A stretch of DNA of 64,000 nt from Cryptosporangium aurantiacum (GTDB lineage Bacteria; Actinomycetota; Actinomycetes; Mycobacteriales; Cryptosporangiaceae). This document shows positions 23,526-32,161 of the stretch, one piece after another. A model generated the notes under the pieces. That model made no database searches. It worked only from the letters and a program-made list of their open reading frames with translations, and had not been told where the DNA came from. How positions within the stretch are numbered: the stretch's first letter is position 1; the number at the start of each line of letters is the position of its first letter. The translations under genes were made by a program, and so were the position numbers. The stretch lies in assembly GCF_900143005.1 (NCBI RefSeq), contig NZ_FRCS01000003.1:434001-498000 (forward strand), given 5' to 3'.

Positions 23526-24893
23526 ATGACGGGGTCTCCAGGCAAGGAGGGCGTCCGCCGCGACGGTTACGGCCCGACGAGCCCGATCGTCGGCGAACGC
23601 GGCGCCCGCACCCGCCGACGCATCGTGGCCGAAACCCTGACGCTGTTCGAGACGCAGGGTTTCCACGGGACGTCGGTGGAGGGCATCGCGAAGGCGGCCG
23701 GGACGTCGAGAGCGACGCTCTACCAGTACTTCGCCAGCAAAGAAGAGATCTTCGTCGAGCTACTCGACGAGTGCGGGTCCGCGCTGATGCGGGTCGTCCG
23801 CCGGATCGGCCCGCTGGGACCCACCCGCCTCGGTTTCGACAACCTGCACTGGTGGCTCGGCGAGTGGACGTACGTCCACGACAAGTACGCCACCATGTTC
23901 GCGCAGTGGGCCGGCATCGAATCGACCGGACAAACGATTCGGCCGCTGGTCCTTGGCTTCTCCCAGGCGTACGACGCGCGTATCGCCCGGCGGCTGGAGA
24001 CGTGCGAACTCCACGGGCTGGCACCCACGGACGCCGCGATCGCGCTGACCAGCATCATGCACCGGTTCAACTACTTCCGGCACCTCGGCCTGATTTCGAC
24101 GCCCGGACCGGACACCCTCCTCGACGGGCTGGCCGTGACCGTCCAACTCGTCCTCTTCCCCGAGACCCCACCGGACGTCTTCCCCGTCCGGCCGAGCGCG
24201 TTTCCCTTGGTGGAACCACACCCGGCGCCCCCGCCGGGCCGCACCACCCCGCACCCCGACACTCCGCGGATCGTCGACCGCACCAGCGACCTCCGTCCCC
24301 GCGCCGCCCGGACCGCGCGCCGACTGATCGACGCAGGCGCTGTCCTGTTCGCCGAACGGGGGTACCACGCGACCGCTGTCGACGACATCGCCGCCGCGAG
24401 TGGCCACGCCCGGGGGACCTTCTACAAGTACTTCGACGAGAAGCTCGACCTGCTGCTGCAACTGACCCTCGAGTGCGGCGCCGCGATGGGCCCGCTCGCG
24501 GCGTCGTTCGCCGCACTGGATCCAGCTGACCCCGACCGGCGGCCGTTGCGGGACTGGCTGACCGACTACCTCGCGTTCCGCGCGCGCTACGTCGGAGTGC
24601 TCCGCGCCTGGCTCGAAGGCACCTCGCGCGACCCGCGTCTGCTCGACGCCGTCGGCGAGGTGGCCGCCGAGCTGCGCGACGCGGCCCTGGCCGTGTTCGC
24701 CCGCGCCGATCGCCCGTATCCGATCGAACCCCCGATCGCCGCCGCCGTGCTGGGCGCGCTGCTGGAACGGATGCCCGAGGCGATCGCGGAACGGGCGGCC
24801 GACCGGCCGGACGCCCAGATCGTGGAGGTGATGGCCGCGGTGATCGAACGGGGTCTGCTCGGAGCATCAGCGTTGGGCATCGCTGCGCTCTAG
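23526..24893 (+). CDS. Double-TetR fusion regulator (paralog 1)
   Basis: 455 residues holding two complete TetR proteins in tandem. Domain 1: HTH at about 30-80 (GTSVEGIAKAAGTSRATLYQ, then YFASKEEIFVELL) followed by a helical ligand domain (LHWWLGEWTYVHDKYATMFA, RFNYFRH) to about 212. A Pro-rich linker spans about 213-250. Domain 2: HTH at about 262-312 (TAVDDIAAASGHARGTFYKY, then FDEKLDLLL) and a second ligand domain to the C-terminus. Ordinary TetR proteins are about 200 residues and dimerise; this chain can form both halves of a dimer with non-identical HTHs. GGAAGG precedes the ATG. It is the best candidate to read the asymmetric GTnnAC-N5-GTCAGA elements around it. Confidence 0.9.
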   Translation: MTGSPGKEGVRRDGYGPTSPIVGERGARTRRRIVAETLTLFETQGFHGTSVEGIAKAAGTSRATLYQYFASKEEIFVELLDECGSALMRVVRRIGPLGPTRLGFDNLHWWLGEWTYVHDKYATMFAQWAGIESTGQTIRPLVLGFSQAYDARIARRLETCELHGLAPTDAAIALTSIMHRFNYFRHLGLISTPGPDTLLDGLAVTVQLVLFPETPPDVFPVRPSAFPLVEPHPAPPPGRTTPHPDTPRIVDRTSDLRPRAARTARRLIDAGAVLFAERGYHATAVDDIAAASGHARGTFYKYFDEKLDLLLQLTLECGAAMGPLAASFAALDPADPDRRPLRDWLTDYLAFRARYVGVLRAWLEGTSRDPRLLDAVGEVAAELRDAALAVFARADRPYPIEPPIAAAVLGALLERMPEAIAERAADRPDAQIVEVMAAVIERGLLGASALGIAAL

Positions 24894-24901
24894 CTGAGCT
24901 T

Positions 24902-24919
24902 TCTGACAGCCTGTACACT
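24902..24919 (+). promoter_or_regulatory. Regulon element upstream of KshB-like reductase
   Basis: TCTGAC-AGCCT-GTACAC (24902-24918), one of the two best copies; the other is at 51617. TACACT at 24914-24919 could also serve as a -10 box, so a bound repressor would cover the promoter. Confidence 0.7.
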
Positions 24920-24991
24920 TGAGTCGATTCGATGCCCGCGCGACGTTCGCGGCGCGACCACTGGTTACCCCGAGCGGAGTGGACGCCAGAG

Positions 24992-26107
24992 ATGACCGAG
25001 TCGGCACGCAATGGGCGCACACGCAGGCTGCGCGTCGTCCGCACCATTCAGGAAACCGCGGACGCAGCCTCCGTCGTGTTCGCCGTCCCAGACGCCGACC
25101 GCGACAGGTTCACCTACCGGCCGGGCCAGTTTCTGACGCTTCGCATCCCCAGCGACCGGACCGGCTCGGTGGCTCGCTGCTACTCTTTGGCCAGCTCGCC
25201 GGACCACGATCCGAGCACCGAGCTGACCGTCACCGTCAAGCGCACCACCGATGGGTACGGCTCGAACTGGTTGTGCGACAACGCCACCCAGGACCTCGAG
25301 ATCGAGGTGCTACCCCCGAGCGGGGCGTTCACGCCGAAGAACCTCGACGCCGACTTCCTGCTCTTCGCCGGCGGCAGCGGCATCACGCCGATCCTCTCGA
25401 TCCTCAAGTCGGCGCTGGCTCGCGGCTCCGGGCAGATTCTGCTGGTCTACGCCAACCGGAGCGCCGACGCCGTCATCTTCCGGGAGCAACTGGCGGCACT
25501 GGCGACGCGTCACCCCGATCGGCTGGCCGTGGTCCACTGGCTGGAGTCGGTGCAGGGCCTCCCGGCCCGGGCGCAGCTGCGGACGCTGGTGGCGCCGTAC
25601 GCCGACCGCGAGAGCTTCGTCTGCGGGCCGCAGCCGTTCATGGCAGCGGTCACGGAGGCACTCCAGGACGCCGGCGTGCCGAAGGCACGCATTCGCACGG
25701 AGGCCTACAAGTCGCTCTCCGGCAACCCGTTCGAGCTCCCGGCCCCGACGACGGTTCCGACAACAGCCGCCCCCGTCTCGGCGGCCACCGCACCCGCGCC
25801 GGATTCCGCGGCGGGGCCGGTGGTGGGCGTCGCACTCGAGGTGGAGATCGGCGCGGCCACCCACGCCCTCACCTGGCCACCCGGTTCCCCGATGATCGAC
25901 ATCCTGCTCGGCCAGGGACTCGACGTGCCCTACTCCTGCCGCGACGGCGAGTGCGGTTCGTGCCAGGCGACGTTGCTCAAGGGCAAGGTCACGATGCTCC
26001 GCAACGAGGTACTCGGCGAGGACGACGTGGCCGAGGGCTACATCCTCACCTGCCAGGCCGTCCCGGCCGACGATCACGACGGCGGTCCGATCGCCGTCGA
26101 GTTCTAA
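24992..26107 (+). CDS. kshB: KshB-like ferredoxin reductase (FAD, NAD(P)H, C-terminal 2Fe-2S)
   Basis: 371 residues from ATG 24992; an in-frame ATG at 24932 would add 20 atypical residues. It has FAD-binding RCYSL (62-66) in SDRTGSVARCYSLASSP, TVKRTTDGYGSNWLC, the nucleotide site FAGGSGITPILSILKSALA, and VCGPQPFM. A Pro/Ala linker leads to a plant-type ferredoxin domain with Cys 316, 321, 324 and 354 (CRDGECGSC and LTCQA). The pattern is very close to the reductase of 3-ketosteroid 9alpha-hydroxylase. It would pass NADH electrons to the Rieske oxygenase encoded just downstream. A regulon element lies 74 bases upstream. Confidence 0.88.
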   Translation: MTESARNGRTRRLRVVRTIQETADAASVVFAVPDADRDRFTYRPGQFLTLRIPSDRTGSVARCYSLASSPDHDPSTELTVTVKRTTDGYGSNWLCDNATQDLEIEVLPPSGAFTPKNLDADFLLFAGGSGITPILSILKSALARGSGQILLVYANRSADAVIFREQLAALATRHPDRLAVVHWLESVQGLPARAQLRTLVAPYADRESFVCGPQPFMAAVTEALQDAGVPKARIRTEAYKSLSGNPFELPAPTTVPTTAAPVSAATAPAPDSAAGPVVGVALEVEIGAATHALTWPPGSPMIDILLGQGLDVPYSCRDGECGSCQATLLKGKVTMLRNEVLGEDDVAEGYILTCQAVPADDHDGGPIAVEF

Positions 26108-26122
26108 CCCCCGACCGTTGTT

Positions 26123-26146
26123 TCTGACACTGAGTTCACGTATAAC
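26123..26146 (+). promoter_or_regulatory. Regulon element and -10 box of the Rieske operon
   Basis: TCTGAC-ACTGA-GTTCAC (26123-26139) is followed at once by TATAAC (26141-26146), a good -10 box; TTGTTT at 26118-26123 is a possible -35 with a 17-base spacer. The element lies between the two boxes, a repressor position. The GTG start at 26153 is only 7 bases past the -10, implying a leaderless transcript. Confidence 0.65.
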
Positions 26147-26152
26147 GAGGAC

Positions 26153-26428
26153 GTGGTCACCGTCGACAGTCACCTCCTGACGCCCGGGGAGGCCGCGCGC
26201 GCGGGCGGACGTGCGCGCGAACTCGCCGAGCTCCGCAACGAGTTCGGCTGGGTCCGGATTTCGCTCGACGAACGCGGAAACAGCCCTCGCCTGCAGATCA
26301 CCGACGTCGAGACCGGCGCGACCATCCTGGTGTCCCCGTTGGAACTCGCCAGCCTCTGCCTCGCGACGGACGACGATCGGCTCGATTGGCTGCGGGTCGG
26401 CCACTACCGGGACGAGCGGCACCGATGA
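26153..26428 (+). CDS. Small conserved-looking protein of unknown function, first gene of Rieske operon
   Basis: 91 residues, mixed alpha/beta by eye: LTPGEAARAGGRARELAELR (helix), FGWVRISLDERGNSPRLQIT (strands), DVETGATILVSPLELASLCL, and WLRVGHYRDE. No cysteines for metal binding and no membrane segment. I do not recognise the family. The GTG start lacks a properly spaced ribosome site and lies about one promoter length from a TATAAC box, so it is probably translated from a leaderless mRNA. The stop overlaps the next start (ATGA). Its conserved position ahead of the thiolase-like/DUF35/Rieske genes suggests an accessory role in that system. Confidence 0.7.
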   Translation: MVTVDSHLLTPGEAARAGGRARELAELRNEFGWVRISLDERGNSPRLQITDVETGATILVSPLELASLCLATDDDRLDWLRVGHYRDERHR

Positions 26429-27588
26429 CAGCCCGACGCTCCGCGCACCCGGCGATCATCGGCCTCGGTCTGACAGAGATGTCATTACGGCCCGGCGCAT
26501 CGGCCGCAGAGCTGGCCGCCCAGGCTCTGCACTCCGCGATCACCGACGCCGACCTGGCACCCGCCCAGATCGACGGCCTGCTGGTCGGCTCGAGCCAGGG
26601 CGTCCGACCTGATCGTGTCGGCGTCACGCTCGCGGCGCAGGCCGGGCTGGGCGATCTGCGCCTGCTCGAACACGTCGAGATCAAAGGGGCCACGACCGTC
26701 GCCATGGTTCAGCGCGCGACCGACGCCGTCCGCGAAGGCCGCGCACGCTCGGTCGCGTGTGTGTTCGCCGATGCCCCGCTGCGGCCGACCGGAACTGCCG
26801 GCTCCACGTACGCGCACAGCGGTGGCACCAGCGGCGTCCGCGGTCTGGAGCGCGCCTCGGGCGTGCTCGGCTCGGTCCCGACCTACGCCCTGCTCGCCGC
26901 GCGCTGGCTATCGGTCACCGGCGGCTCCGCCGCCGACCTCTGTGCCGTCGCGGTCTCCGCACGCCAGTGGGCGGTGGGCAACCCGGCGGCTGTTCAGCGC
27001 CGGCCCCTGGGTGCCGACGCCTACTACGCCAGCCCGATGGTCTCCACACCACTCCGGCGGCTGGACTGCGCGCGCCCGGTGAACGGAGCGGCGGCGGTCG
27101 TGATCAGCGCCGAGCCCGCGGCCGCCGGCACCCCCGCGGTCCGCGTCCTGGGCACCGGCCGCGCCCACCCGATCCGCCGGCGCCGGGCCGGCGCCGAGTC
27201 CTGGTTCGGTGGTGGCCGAACCGCCGTCGACGACGCGCTGGCCGAGGCCGGACTGGAGCGCGGGGATCTCGACCTCCTGGAGCTCTACGACCCGTTCAGC
27301 GTCGTGACGCTCTGTCTGCTGGAGGAGTACGGGTTCTGCCCGCCGGGCCGCGCGGGCGCGATGGCGCGGGAGGGCGCACTCGCCCCCGGCGGTTCGCTCC
27401 CCACGAACACCGGCGGCGGTCAGCTCTCCGGCTTCTACCTGCAGGGCATGACGCCGCTGGTGGAGGCCGTCGTCCAACTCCGCGGCACCGGCGGCGCCCG
27501 CCAGGTGCCGGATGCCGGCACGGCGTTCGTCGGCGGGCTGGGCGGCCGCTCGGACCACCACGCCGCACTGATCCTGGAGGCGGCATGA
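26425..27588 (+). CDS. Thiolase-fold lipid-transfer-type enzyme (Ltp2-like aldolase candidate)
   Basis: 387 residues with the thiolase fold of the SCP-x/Ltp group. At the position of the nucleophilic Cys in true thiolases (N-R-x-C-x-S-G) this protein has EHVEIKGATTVAMVQ and no Cys. It keeps the LLELYDPFSVVTLCLLEEYG segment and the GGSLPTNTGGGQLSGFYLQG loop typical of Ltp2-like proteins. Ltp2 with a DUF35 partner is a retro-aldolase in steroid side-chain removal; the directly coupled DUF35 gene (ATGA overlap at 27585) supports the same kind of complex. Retro-aldol rather than thiolytic cleavage is inferred. Confidence 0.85.
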   Translation: MTARRSAHPAIIGLGLTEMSLRPGASAAELAAQALHSAITDADLAPAQIDGLLVGSSQGVRPDRVGVTLAAQAGLGDLRLLEHVEIKGATTVAMVQRATDAVREGRARSVACVFADAPLRPTGTAGSTYAHSGGTSGVRGLERASGVLGSVPTYALLAARWLSVTGGSAADLCAVAVSARQWAVGNPAAVQRRPLGADAYYASPMVSTPLRRLDCARPVNGAAAVVISAEPAAAGTPAVRVLGTGRAHPIRRRRAGAESWFGGGRTAVDDALAEAGLERGDLDLLELYDPFSVVTLCLLEEYGFCPPGRAGAMAREGALAPGGSLPTNTGGGQLSGFYLQGMTPLVEAVVQLRGTGGARQVPDAGTAFVGGLGGRSDHHAALILEAA

Positions 27589-28037
27589 CCGCCACCTACC
27601 TGGACGAGGACTGGCTGCTCGTTCCCAAGCTGGCGCCGTCCACCACCGACGATCCACTGACCCCGCTCTACGCGGGCGCCGCCGCCGGCGCGCTGGTCCT
27701 GCCGTTCTGCCTCGCCTGCGACCTGCCGCTGGAGCTGGAGCAACGGGTCTGCGACGGCTGCGCCACCGCCGGCCCGGTCTGGAGGCAGGTCGAGCCCCGC
27801 GGCAGCGTCCACTCGGTCACGGTGGTCCACCGTCTGGAGCCCGGCCTGATCCGGACGACCGAGCCCTACCCGGTAGCCGACGTCGAGCTGCACAGCGGAC
27901 ACCGCCTGGTACTCGGCCCGCTGCACCCCACGAAGACAGCCCCGGCCATCGGTGACCCCGTGACGATCGGCTTCCGCCGACTCGGCGCGGTGGCCCTTCC
28001 GGCGTTCGCCCCCTCGGAGACGGAGGACTCCCCATGA
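27585..28037 (+). CDS. DUF35 OB-fold/zinc-ribbon partner protein
   Basis: 150 residues. The N-terminal rubredoxin-like zinc ribbon has C-L-A-C (CLACDLPLELEQRVCDGC), followed by an OB-fold (GSVHSVTVVHRLEPG, then VADVELHSGHRLVLGPLH). DUF35 proteins bind acyl-CoA and pair with thiolase-fold enzymes or with MaoC domains (as in ChsH2). Overlapping starts and stops tie it to the Ltp2-like gene upstream and the Rieske alpha gene downstream. Confidence 0.87.
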   Translation: MTATYLDEDWLLVPKLAPSTTDDPLTPLYAGAAAGALVLPFCLACDLPLELEQRVCDGCATAGPVWRQVEPRGSVHSVTVVHRLEPGLIRTTEPYPVADVELHSGHRLVLGPLHPTKTAPAIGDPVTIGFRRLGAVALPAFAPSETEDSP

Positions 28038-29338
28038 CCGAACTCCAGACGCGCCCCGCGCCACGGACGGGAGTGCGGGATCTCGTGCGACCCGACCGCG
28101 TGCACGGATCCGTGTACACGGATCCGGAGGTCTTCGAACTCGAACTCCAGCGGATCTACGGACAGGGCTGGGTCTTCGTCGCCCACGACAGCGAGGTCCC
28201 GGAGCCCGGCGACTACGTCACCCGCCGGATCGGCCGCGATCCGGTGATCGTCACCCGCAGCAAGGACGGGGACGTGCACGTGCTGGCCAACCGGTGCACA
28301 CACCGCGGCAACCGGCTCTGCAACGCCGAGCGCGGCAACAGCACGACGTTCCGCTGCCCGTACCACGGCTGGACGTTCAAGAACGACGGCGCGCTGATCG
28401 GTATCCCGATGCGCAACGGCTACTCCGAGGAGTTCCTCGCCAAGCGGTCGGAGCTCGGCCTCGTGCCGCTCCCCCGCGTCGAGAGCTACCGGGGTTTCGT
28501 GTTCGCCTCGCTGGCCGGCGACGGCATCTCGCTGCGCGAGCACCTCGGCGCCGCCACCGGCGCCATCGACCGGCTGCTCGCGCTGTCCCCGAGCGGCACG
28601 CTCGACCTGCGGGCCGGCTGGATGAAGCATCGGCACTTCAGCAACTGGAAGATGGTCATCGAGAACAACGTCGACGGCTACCACGCGCTCTTCACCCACC
28701 AGTCGGTCTACGAGGCGGTCCGCGAGGCGAAGGTCTCGCACGTGCCGAGCAAGGTCGAGGTGTACGTCCGCGACCTGGGCGACGGCCACTCCGAGATCGA
28801 CTACCTGCCCGAGTACTCCCGGCTCGACGAGGAGTTCGTCTGGTTCGGACGCGCGCCCCGTGCGAAGCTCCCCGGCTACGTCGCCGCGATGGAGGAGGCC
28901 TACGGCAGCGAGGCCACCCACCGGGCGTTCGTCGTCGGACCGCCGCACACGATGATCTTCCCGAACCTCTTCCTCGCCGAGATGAACATCATGTACGTCG
29001 AGCCGATCGGTCCCGGCGAGACCATCGCGTACACCACCCCCGCGCTGATCCCCGGCATACCGGAGATGAACAGCCGGATGCTGCGCCGGACCGAGGGCGC
29101 GATGGGCCCGGCCGGCTTCCTCATCGCCGACGACGGGGAGATCGGCGCCCGCAACCAGCTCGGCCTGGCCTCCCGCAACCCGGAGTGGATCCAGCTCGCG
29201 CGCGGCTTCACCACCGACGAGCGGGACGAGACCGGAACCGTCAACCACGACAAGAGCTCGGAGACGCCGCAGCGCGGGCTCTGGCACCACTGGGCGTCCG
29301 TGCTGGACGCCCCCGACGCGCAGACGGCAGGTGCGTAA
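28034..29338 (+). CDS. Rieske non-heme iron oxygenase, alpha subunit
   Basis: 434 residues. The Rieske cluster ligands are C88, H90 (CTHRGNRLC) and C108, H111 (CPYHGW). The mononuclear iron site is ENNVDGYHALFTHQ with H217 and H222. It starts with the usual helix DPEVFELELQRIYGQGWVFV. With a separate beta subunit directly behind, it is an alpha3-beta3-type ring-hydroxylating oxygenase rather than a KshA-type alpha-only enzyme. It would insert oxygen into a ring or activated C-H of the pathway substrate using the KshB-like reductase. The substrate is unknown. Confidence 0.92.
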   Translation: MTELQTRPAPRTGVRDLVRPDRVHGSVYTDPEVFELELQRIYGQGWVFVAHDSEVPEPGDYVTRRIGRDPVIVTRSKDGDVHVLANRCTHRGNRLCNAERGNSTTFRCPYHGWTFKNDGALIGIPMRNGYSEEFLAKRSELGLVPLPRVESYRGFVFASLAGDGISLREHLGAATGAIDRLLALSPSGTLDLRAGWMKHRHFSNWKMVIENNVDGYHALFTHQSVYEAVREAKVSHVPSKVEVYVRDLGDGHSEIDYLPEYSRLDEEFVWFGRAPRAKLPGYVAAMEEAYGSEATHRAFVVGPPHTMIFPNLFLAEMNIMYVEPIGPGETIAYTTPALIPGIPEMNSRMLRRTEGAMGPAGFLIADDGEIGARNQLGLASRNPEWIQLARGFTTDERDETGTVNHDKSSETPQRGLWHHWASVLDAPDAQTAGA

Positions 29339-29847
29339 TGACCACACCGACCACGGCCGCCACCGGCGTCGACCCGGTCGTCCCCGTCGATCCGGTCGTT
29401 TTGGCGTTTCTCCACCGCGAGGCCCGCCTCGCCGACGAGGCCCGCTACTCCGAGTGGGAGCAGCTCTGGGACGACGAGGCCCGCTACTGGGTGCCGATGT
29501 CCGAGAACGCCGACCCCGAGCGAGACCTGTCCTACATCTACGACAACCGGCGACGGCTCCGCAGCCGCGTCGCCCAGCTCAACACCGGTTCCCGGCACTC
29601 CCAGACACCGCCGTCGAAGATGCGCCGGCTGCTCACGAACACCGAGCTGCTCGACCGGGACAGCGACACGGTCACCGTGGGCTCGAACTTCGTGCTCTAC
29701 GAGTACCGGTACGGGATGACGACCTGGGCGGGCCGCGTGATCCACCGGATCGTCCTGGACCCGGAGCGCGGACCGCGGCTGCGGGAGAAGACCGTGCACC
29801 TCGTCAACGCCGGCGATCCGCTTCCCACGCTGGCGTTCCTGCTATGA
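29338..29847 (+). CDS. Ring-hydroxylating oxygenase, beta subunit
   Basis: 169 residues of the SnoaL-like small-subunit family: FLHREARLADEARYSEWEQL, WDDEARYWVPM, then NRRRLRSRVAQLNTGSRHSQ and the C-terminal KTVHLVNAGDPLPTLAFLL. It is structural, forming the beta3 ring of alpha3-beta3 oxygenases. The ATG overlaps the alpha-subunit stop (TAATG). Confidence 0.92.
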   Translation: MTTPTTAATGVDPVVPVDPVVLAFLHREARLADEARYSEWEQLWDDEARYWVPMSENADPERDLSYIYDNRRRLRSRVAQLNTGSRHSQTPPSKMRRLLTNTELLDRDSDTVTVGSNFVLYEYRYGMTTWAGRVIHRIVLDPERGPRLREKTVHLVNAGDPLPTLAFLL

Positions 29848-31376
29848 GCCGGGCGCTGTGGCAGCTGGTCGAGGAGAGGGCGGACGCGACACCGGATGCC
29901 CGCGTCGCCGTCGACGAGCACCGCCGGACACTGACGTTCGAGCAGCTGCGCGACGAGGCCGAACGCACCGCCGCCGGGCTGCTCGCCCATGGCGTGCGCC
30001 CCAGTGACCTGGTCTCGTGGCAGCTGCCCACCGCGCTCGACACGATCGTCTTCACGCTCGCGCTCGCCCGGCTCGGCGCGGTACAGAATCCGCTGGTCAT
30101 GATGCTCCGCGAGCGCGATCTCGGGTTCATCTGCCGGCAGGCCCGGACGCGCTGGCTGGCGGTGCCGGGCGAGTTCCGCGGCACCGATCACGAGGCGATG
30201 GCGAAGGCGGTCGTCACCGGCGTACCCGGCGCGGAGGTCCTGCCGCTGGCCGACGGCCTGCCGACGGGTGATCCGGCGACGCTCCCGCCGCCCCCGTCGG
30301 ACGGATCCGACGTGCGGTGGATCTTCTACACCTCGGGGACGACGGCCGACCCCAAAGGCGCCAAGCACACCGACGCCGGACTGACCGCGGCCTCCCGGAC
30401 ATTCTGCGATCATCTCGCGCTGCGCCCGGAGGACGTGACCGCGACGCTCTTACCGCTGGCGCACGTCGGCGGCGTCGCACACCTCCTCAGCGCCCTCCAG
30501 GCCGGGAGCAGCCTGATCACCAGCGCGGTGTTCGACCCGGAGTCCACCCCGGACCTCCTCGCCGAGCAGGGCGTGACGCTCGTCGGCTCGGGCCTTCCGT
30601 TCATCCAGGTCTACCTCGCCCGGCAGCGCCTGCACCCGGATCGCCCGCTGTTCCCCCTCGCCCGGGTGACGCTCTGCGGCGGATCGCCGCGCCCGGCGTC
30701 GCTACACGAGACGGTCCGACGTGAACTCGGTGGCGTCGGTGTGGTCTCCGGCTACGGGATGACCGAGTGTCCGTACCTGACCTGGGGGCACTGGGACGAC
30801 TCCGATGCCGCTCACGCCACCTCCGAGGGCAACGCGGGCGCGGGAGGCGAGGTCGTCGTCGTCCGGCCCGACGGAACTCACGCGGGCCCCGGTGAGATCG
30901 GCGAGCTCCGCGTTCGGGGGCCCCAGCTGATGCGCGGGTACGTCGACTCCGCACTGGACGCCGACGCGTTCGACGAGAACGGCTACTTCCGCTCCGGCGA
31001 CCTCGGATTCCGCGACGAACGCGGCTACGTGACCGTGACCGGCCGACTCAAAGACATCATCATCCGCAAGATGGAGAACATCTCCGCGCGGGAGCTCGAA
31101 GAGCTCCTGATCGGCCACCCGCGGGTGGCCGACGTGGCGGTGATCGGCCTGCCTGATCCGGAGACCGGCGAACGGGTCTGCGCGGTCGTGGTGCCGGTCT
31201 CCGCTGAGGATCCGCCGGATCTCACCGGCCTCTGCGATCACCTGCTCGACCACGGCCTGAGCACCCGCAAGCTGCCCGAGCAGCTCGAGCTCGTCGGTGC
31301 GCTGCCCCGCAACGCCATGGGCAAGGTCGTCAAGCGCGACCTGACCGCACGCTACCGGATCCAGGAGACCCGATGA
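29844..31376 (+). CDS. Acyl-CoA synthetase (AMP-forming)
   Basis: 510 residues of the ANL superfamily: P-loop YTSGTTADPKGAKHT, VVSGYGMTECPYLTW, the hinge FRSGDLGFRDERGYVTVTGR and the catalytic lysine near PRNAMGKVVKRDLT. It activates a carboxylic acid to its CoA ester via the adenylate. It is coupled (ATGA) to the Rieske beta gene and to the hydratase gene downstream, so it probably activates the acid produced by the oxygenase branch. Specificity cannot be read by eye. Confidence 0.92.
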   Translation: MSRALWQLVEERADATPDARVAVDEHRRTLTFEQLRDEAERTAAGLLAHGVRPSDLVSWQLPTALDTIVFTLALARLGAVQNPLVMMLRERDLGFICRQARTRWLAVPGEFRGTDHEAMAKAVVTGVPGAEVLPLADGLPTGDPATLPPPPSDGSDVRWIFYTSGTTADPKGAKHTDAGLTAASRTFCDHLALRPEDVTATLLPLAHVGGVAHLLSALQAGSSLITSAVFDPESTPDLLAEQGVTLVGSGLPFIQVYLARQRLHPDRPLFPLARVTLCGGSPRPASLHETVRRELGGVGVVSGYGMTECPYLTWGHWDDSDAAHATSEGNAGAGGEVVVVRPDGTHAGPGEIGELRVRGPQLMRGYVDSALDADAFDENGYFRSGDLGFRDERGYVTVTGRLKDIIIRKMENISARELEELLIGHPRVADVAVIGLPDPETGERVCAVVVPVSAEDPPDLTGLCDHLLDHGLSTRKLPEQLELVGALPRNAMGKVVKRDLTARYRIQETR

Positions 31377-32161
31377 CCAGTAGTGAACCCACGACGATCG
31401 ACGTCGAGGTCGCCAAGCACATCGCCACCGTGACGCTGAACCGGCCCGACCGGATGAACGCGTTCAACCGGCTGATGACCGAGGAGATCGCGGAGTTCTG
31501 GCAGCGAGCCCGCGACGACGACGACATCCACGTCGTCGTGCTGCGCGCCGCCGGCGACCGCGCGTTCTGCACCGGCCTCGACATGGTCGACGGTCCGTGG
31601 TGGCACGACCAGAACGTGTGGAACCAGCAGGACCCGGGCGTCCTGCTCGGCCCCAAGCAGCACAAGGTCTGGAAGCCGGTCATCGCCGCGGTCCAGGGCA
31701 TGGCGGCCGGCGGCGGCATGTACTTCCTCAACGAGGCCGACATCATCGTCTGCTCGGAGGACGCCACGTTCTTCGACCCGCACGCCAACGGCGGCATGGT
31801 CTCGGCCCTGGAACCGGTCGGCCTGCTCCGTCGGGGGGTGCCGTTGGGTGACGTCTTGCGCTGGGCCCTGCTCGGCAACGAGGAGCGCATCACCGCCGAC
31901 ACCGCGCTCCGCCTGGGCCTGGTCACCGAGGTCGTGGCCCGGGACCAGCTCTGGCCCACCGCCCAGCAGCTCGCCGAAGAGATCGCCGGACGGCGGCCCG
32001 AAGCCATCCAGGGCACCGTGCGGGCGATCTGGGAGGCGCTCGACGAGCCGCTGTCGCTCTCCCAGCGGCACGGCCTGTCGTACGCGACGATCGGCAACCG
32101 CGGCCGCGAGACCATGCCCCCGCGCGACAAGTCGACCCGCCCGGACAGGCGCTTCCGGTGA
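31373..32161 (+). CDS. Enoyl-CoA hydratase/isomerase (crotonase fold)
   Basis: 262 residues: HIATVTLNRPDRMNAFNRLM, oxyanion hole AAGDRAFCTGLDMVDGPWWH, VIAAVQGMAAGGGMYFLNEA and FDPHANGGMVSALEPVG. The Trp-rich insert after the oxyanion loop (PWWHDQNVWNQQDPG) is unusual and may shape a pocket for a large or ring substrate. ATGA overlap upstream and GTGA overlap downstream place it inside the Rieske operon. Confidence 0.9.
   Translation: MTSSEPTTIDVEVAKHIATVTLNRPDRMNAFNRLMTEEIAEFWQRARDDDDIHVVVLRAAGDRAFCTGLDMVDGPWWHDQNVWNQQDPGVLLGPKQHKVWKPVIAAVQGMAAGGGMYFLNEADIIVCSEDATFFDPHANGGMVSALEPVGLLRRGVPLGDVLRWALLGNEERITADTALRLGLVTEVVARDQLWPTAQQLAEEIAGRRPEAIQGTVRAIWEALDEPLSLSQRHGLSYATIGNRGRETMPPRDKSTRPDRRFR

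Noticed and set aside
24902-24919. TCTGAC plus GTACACT as simply a -35/-10 promoter pair
   Set aside because: The two parts are only 5 bases apart, too close for sigma-70-type boxes, and the orientation relative to the gene varies between sites.
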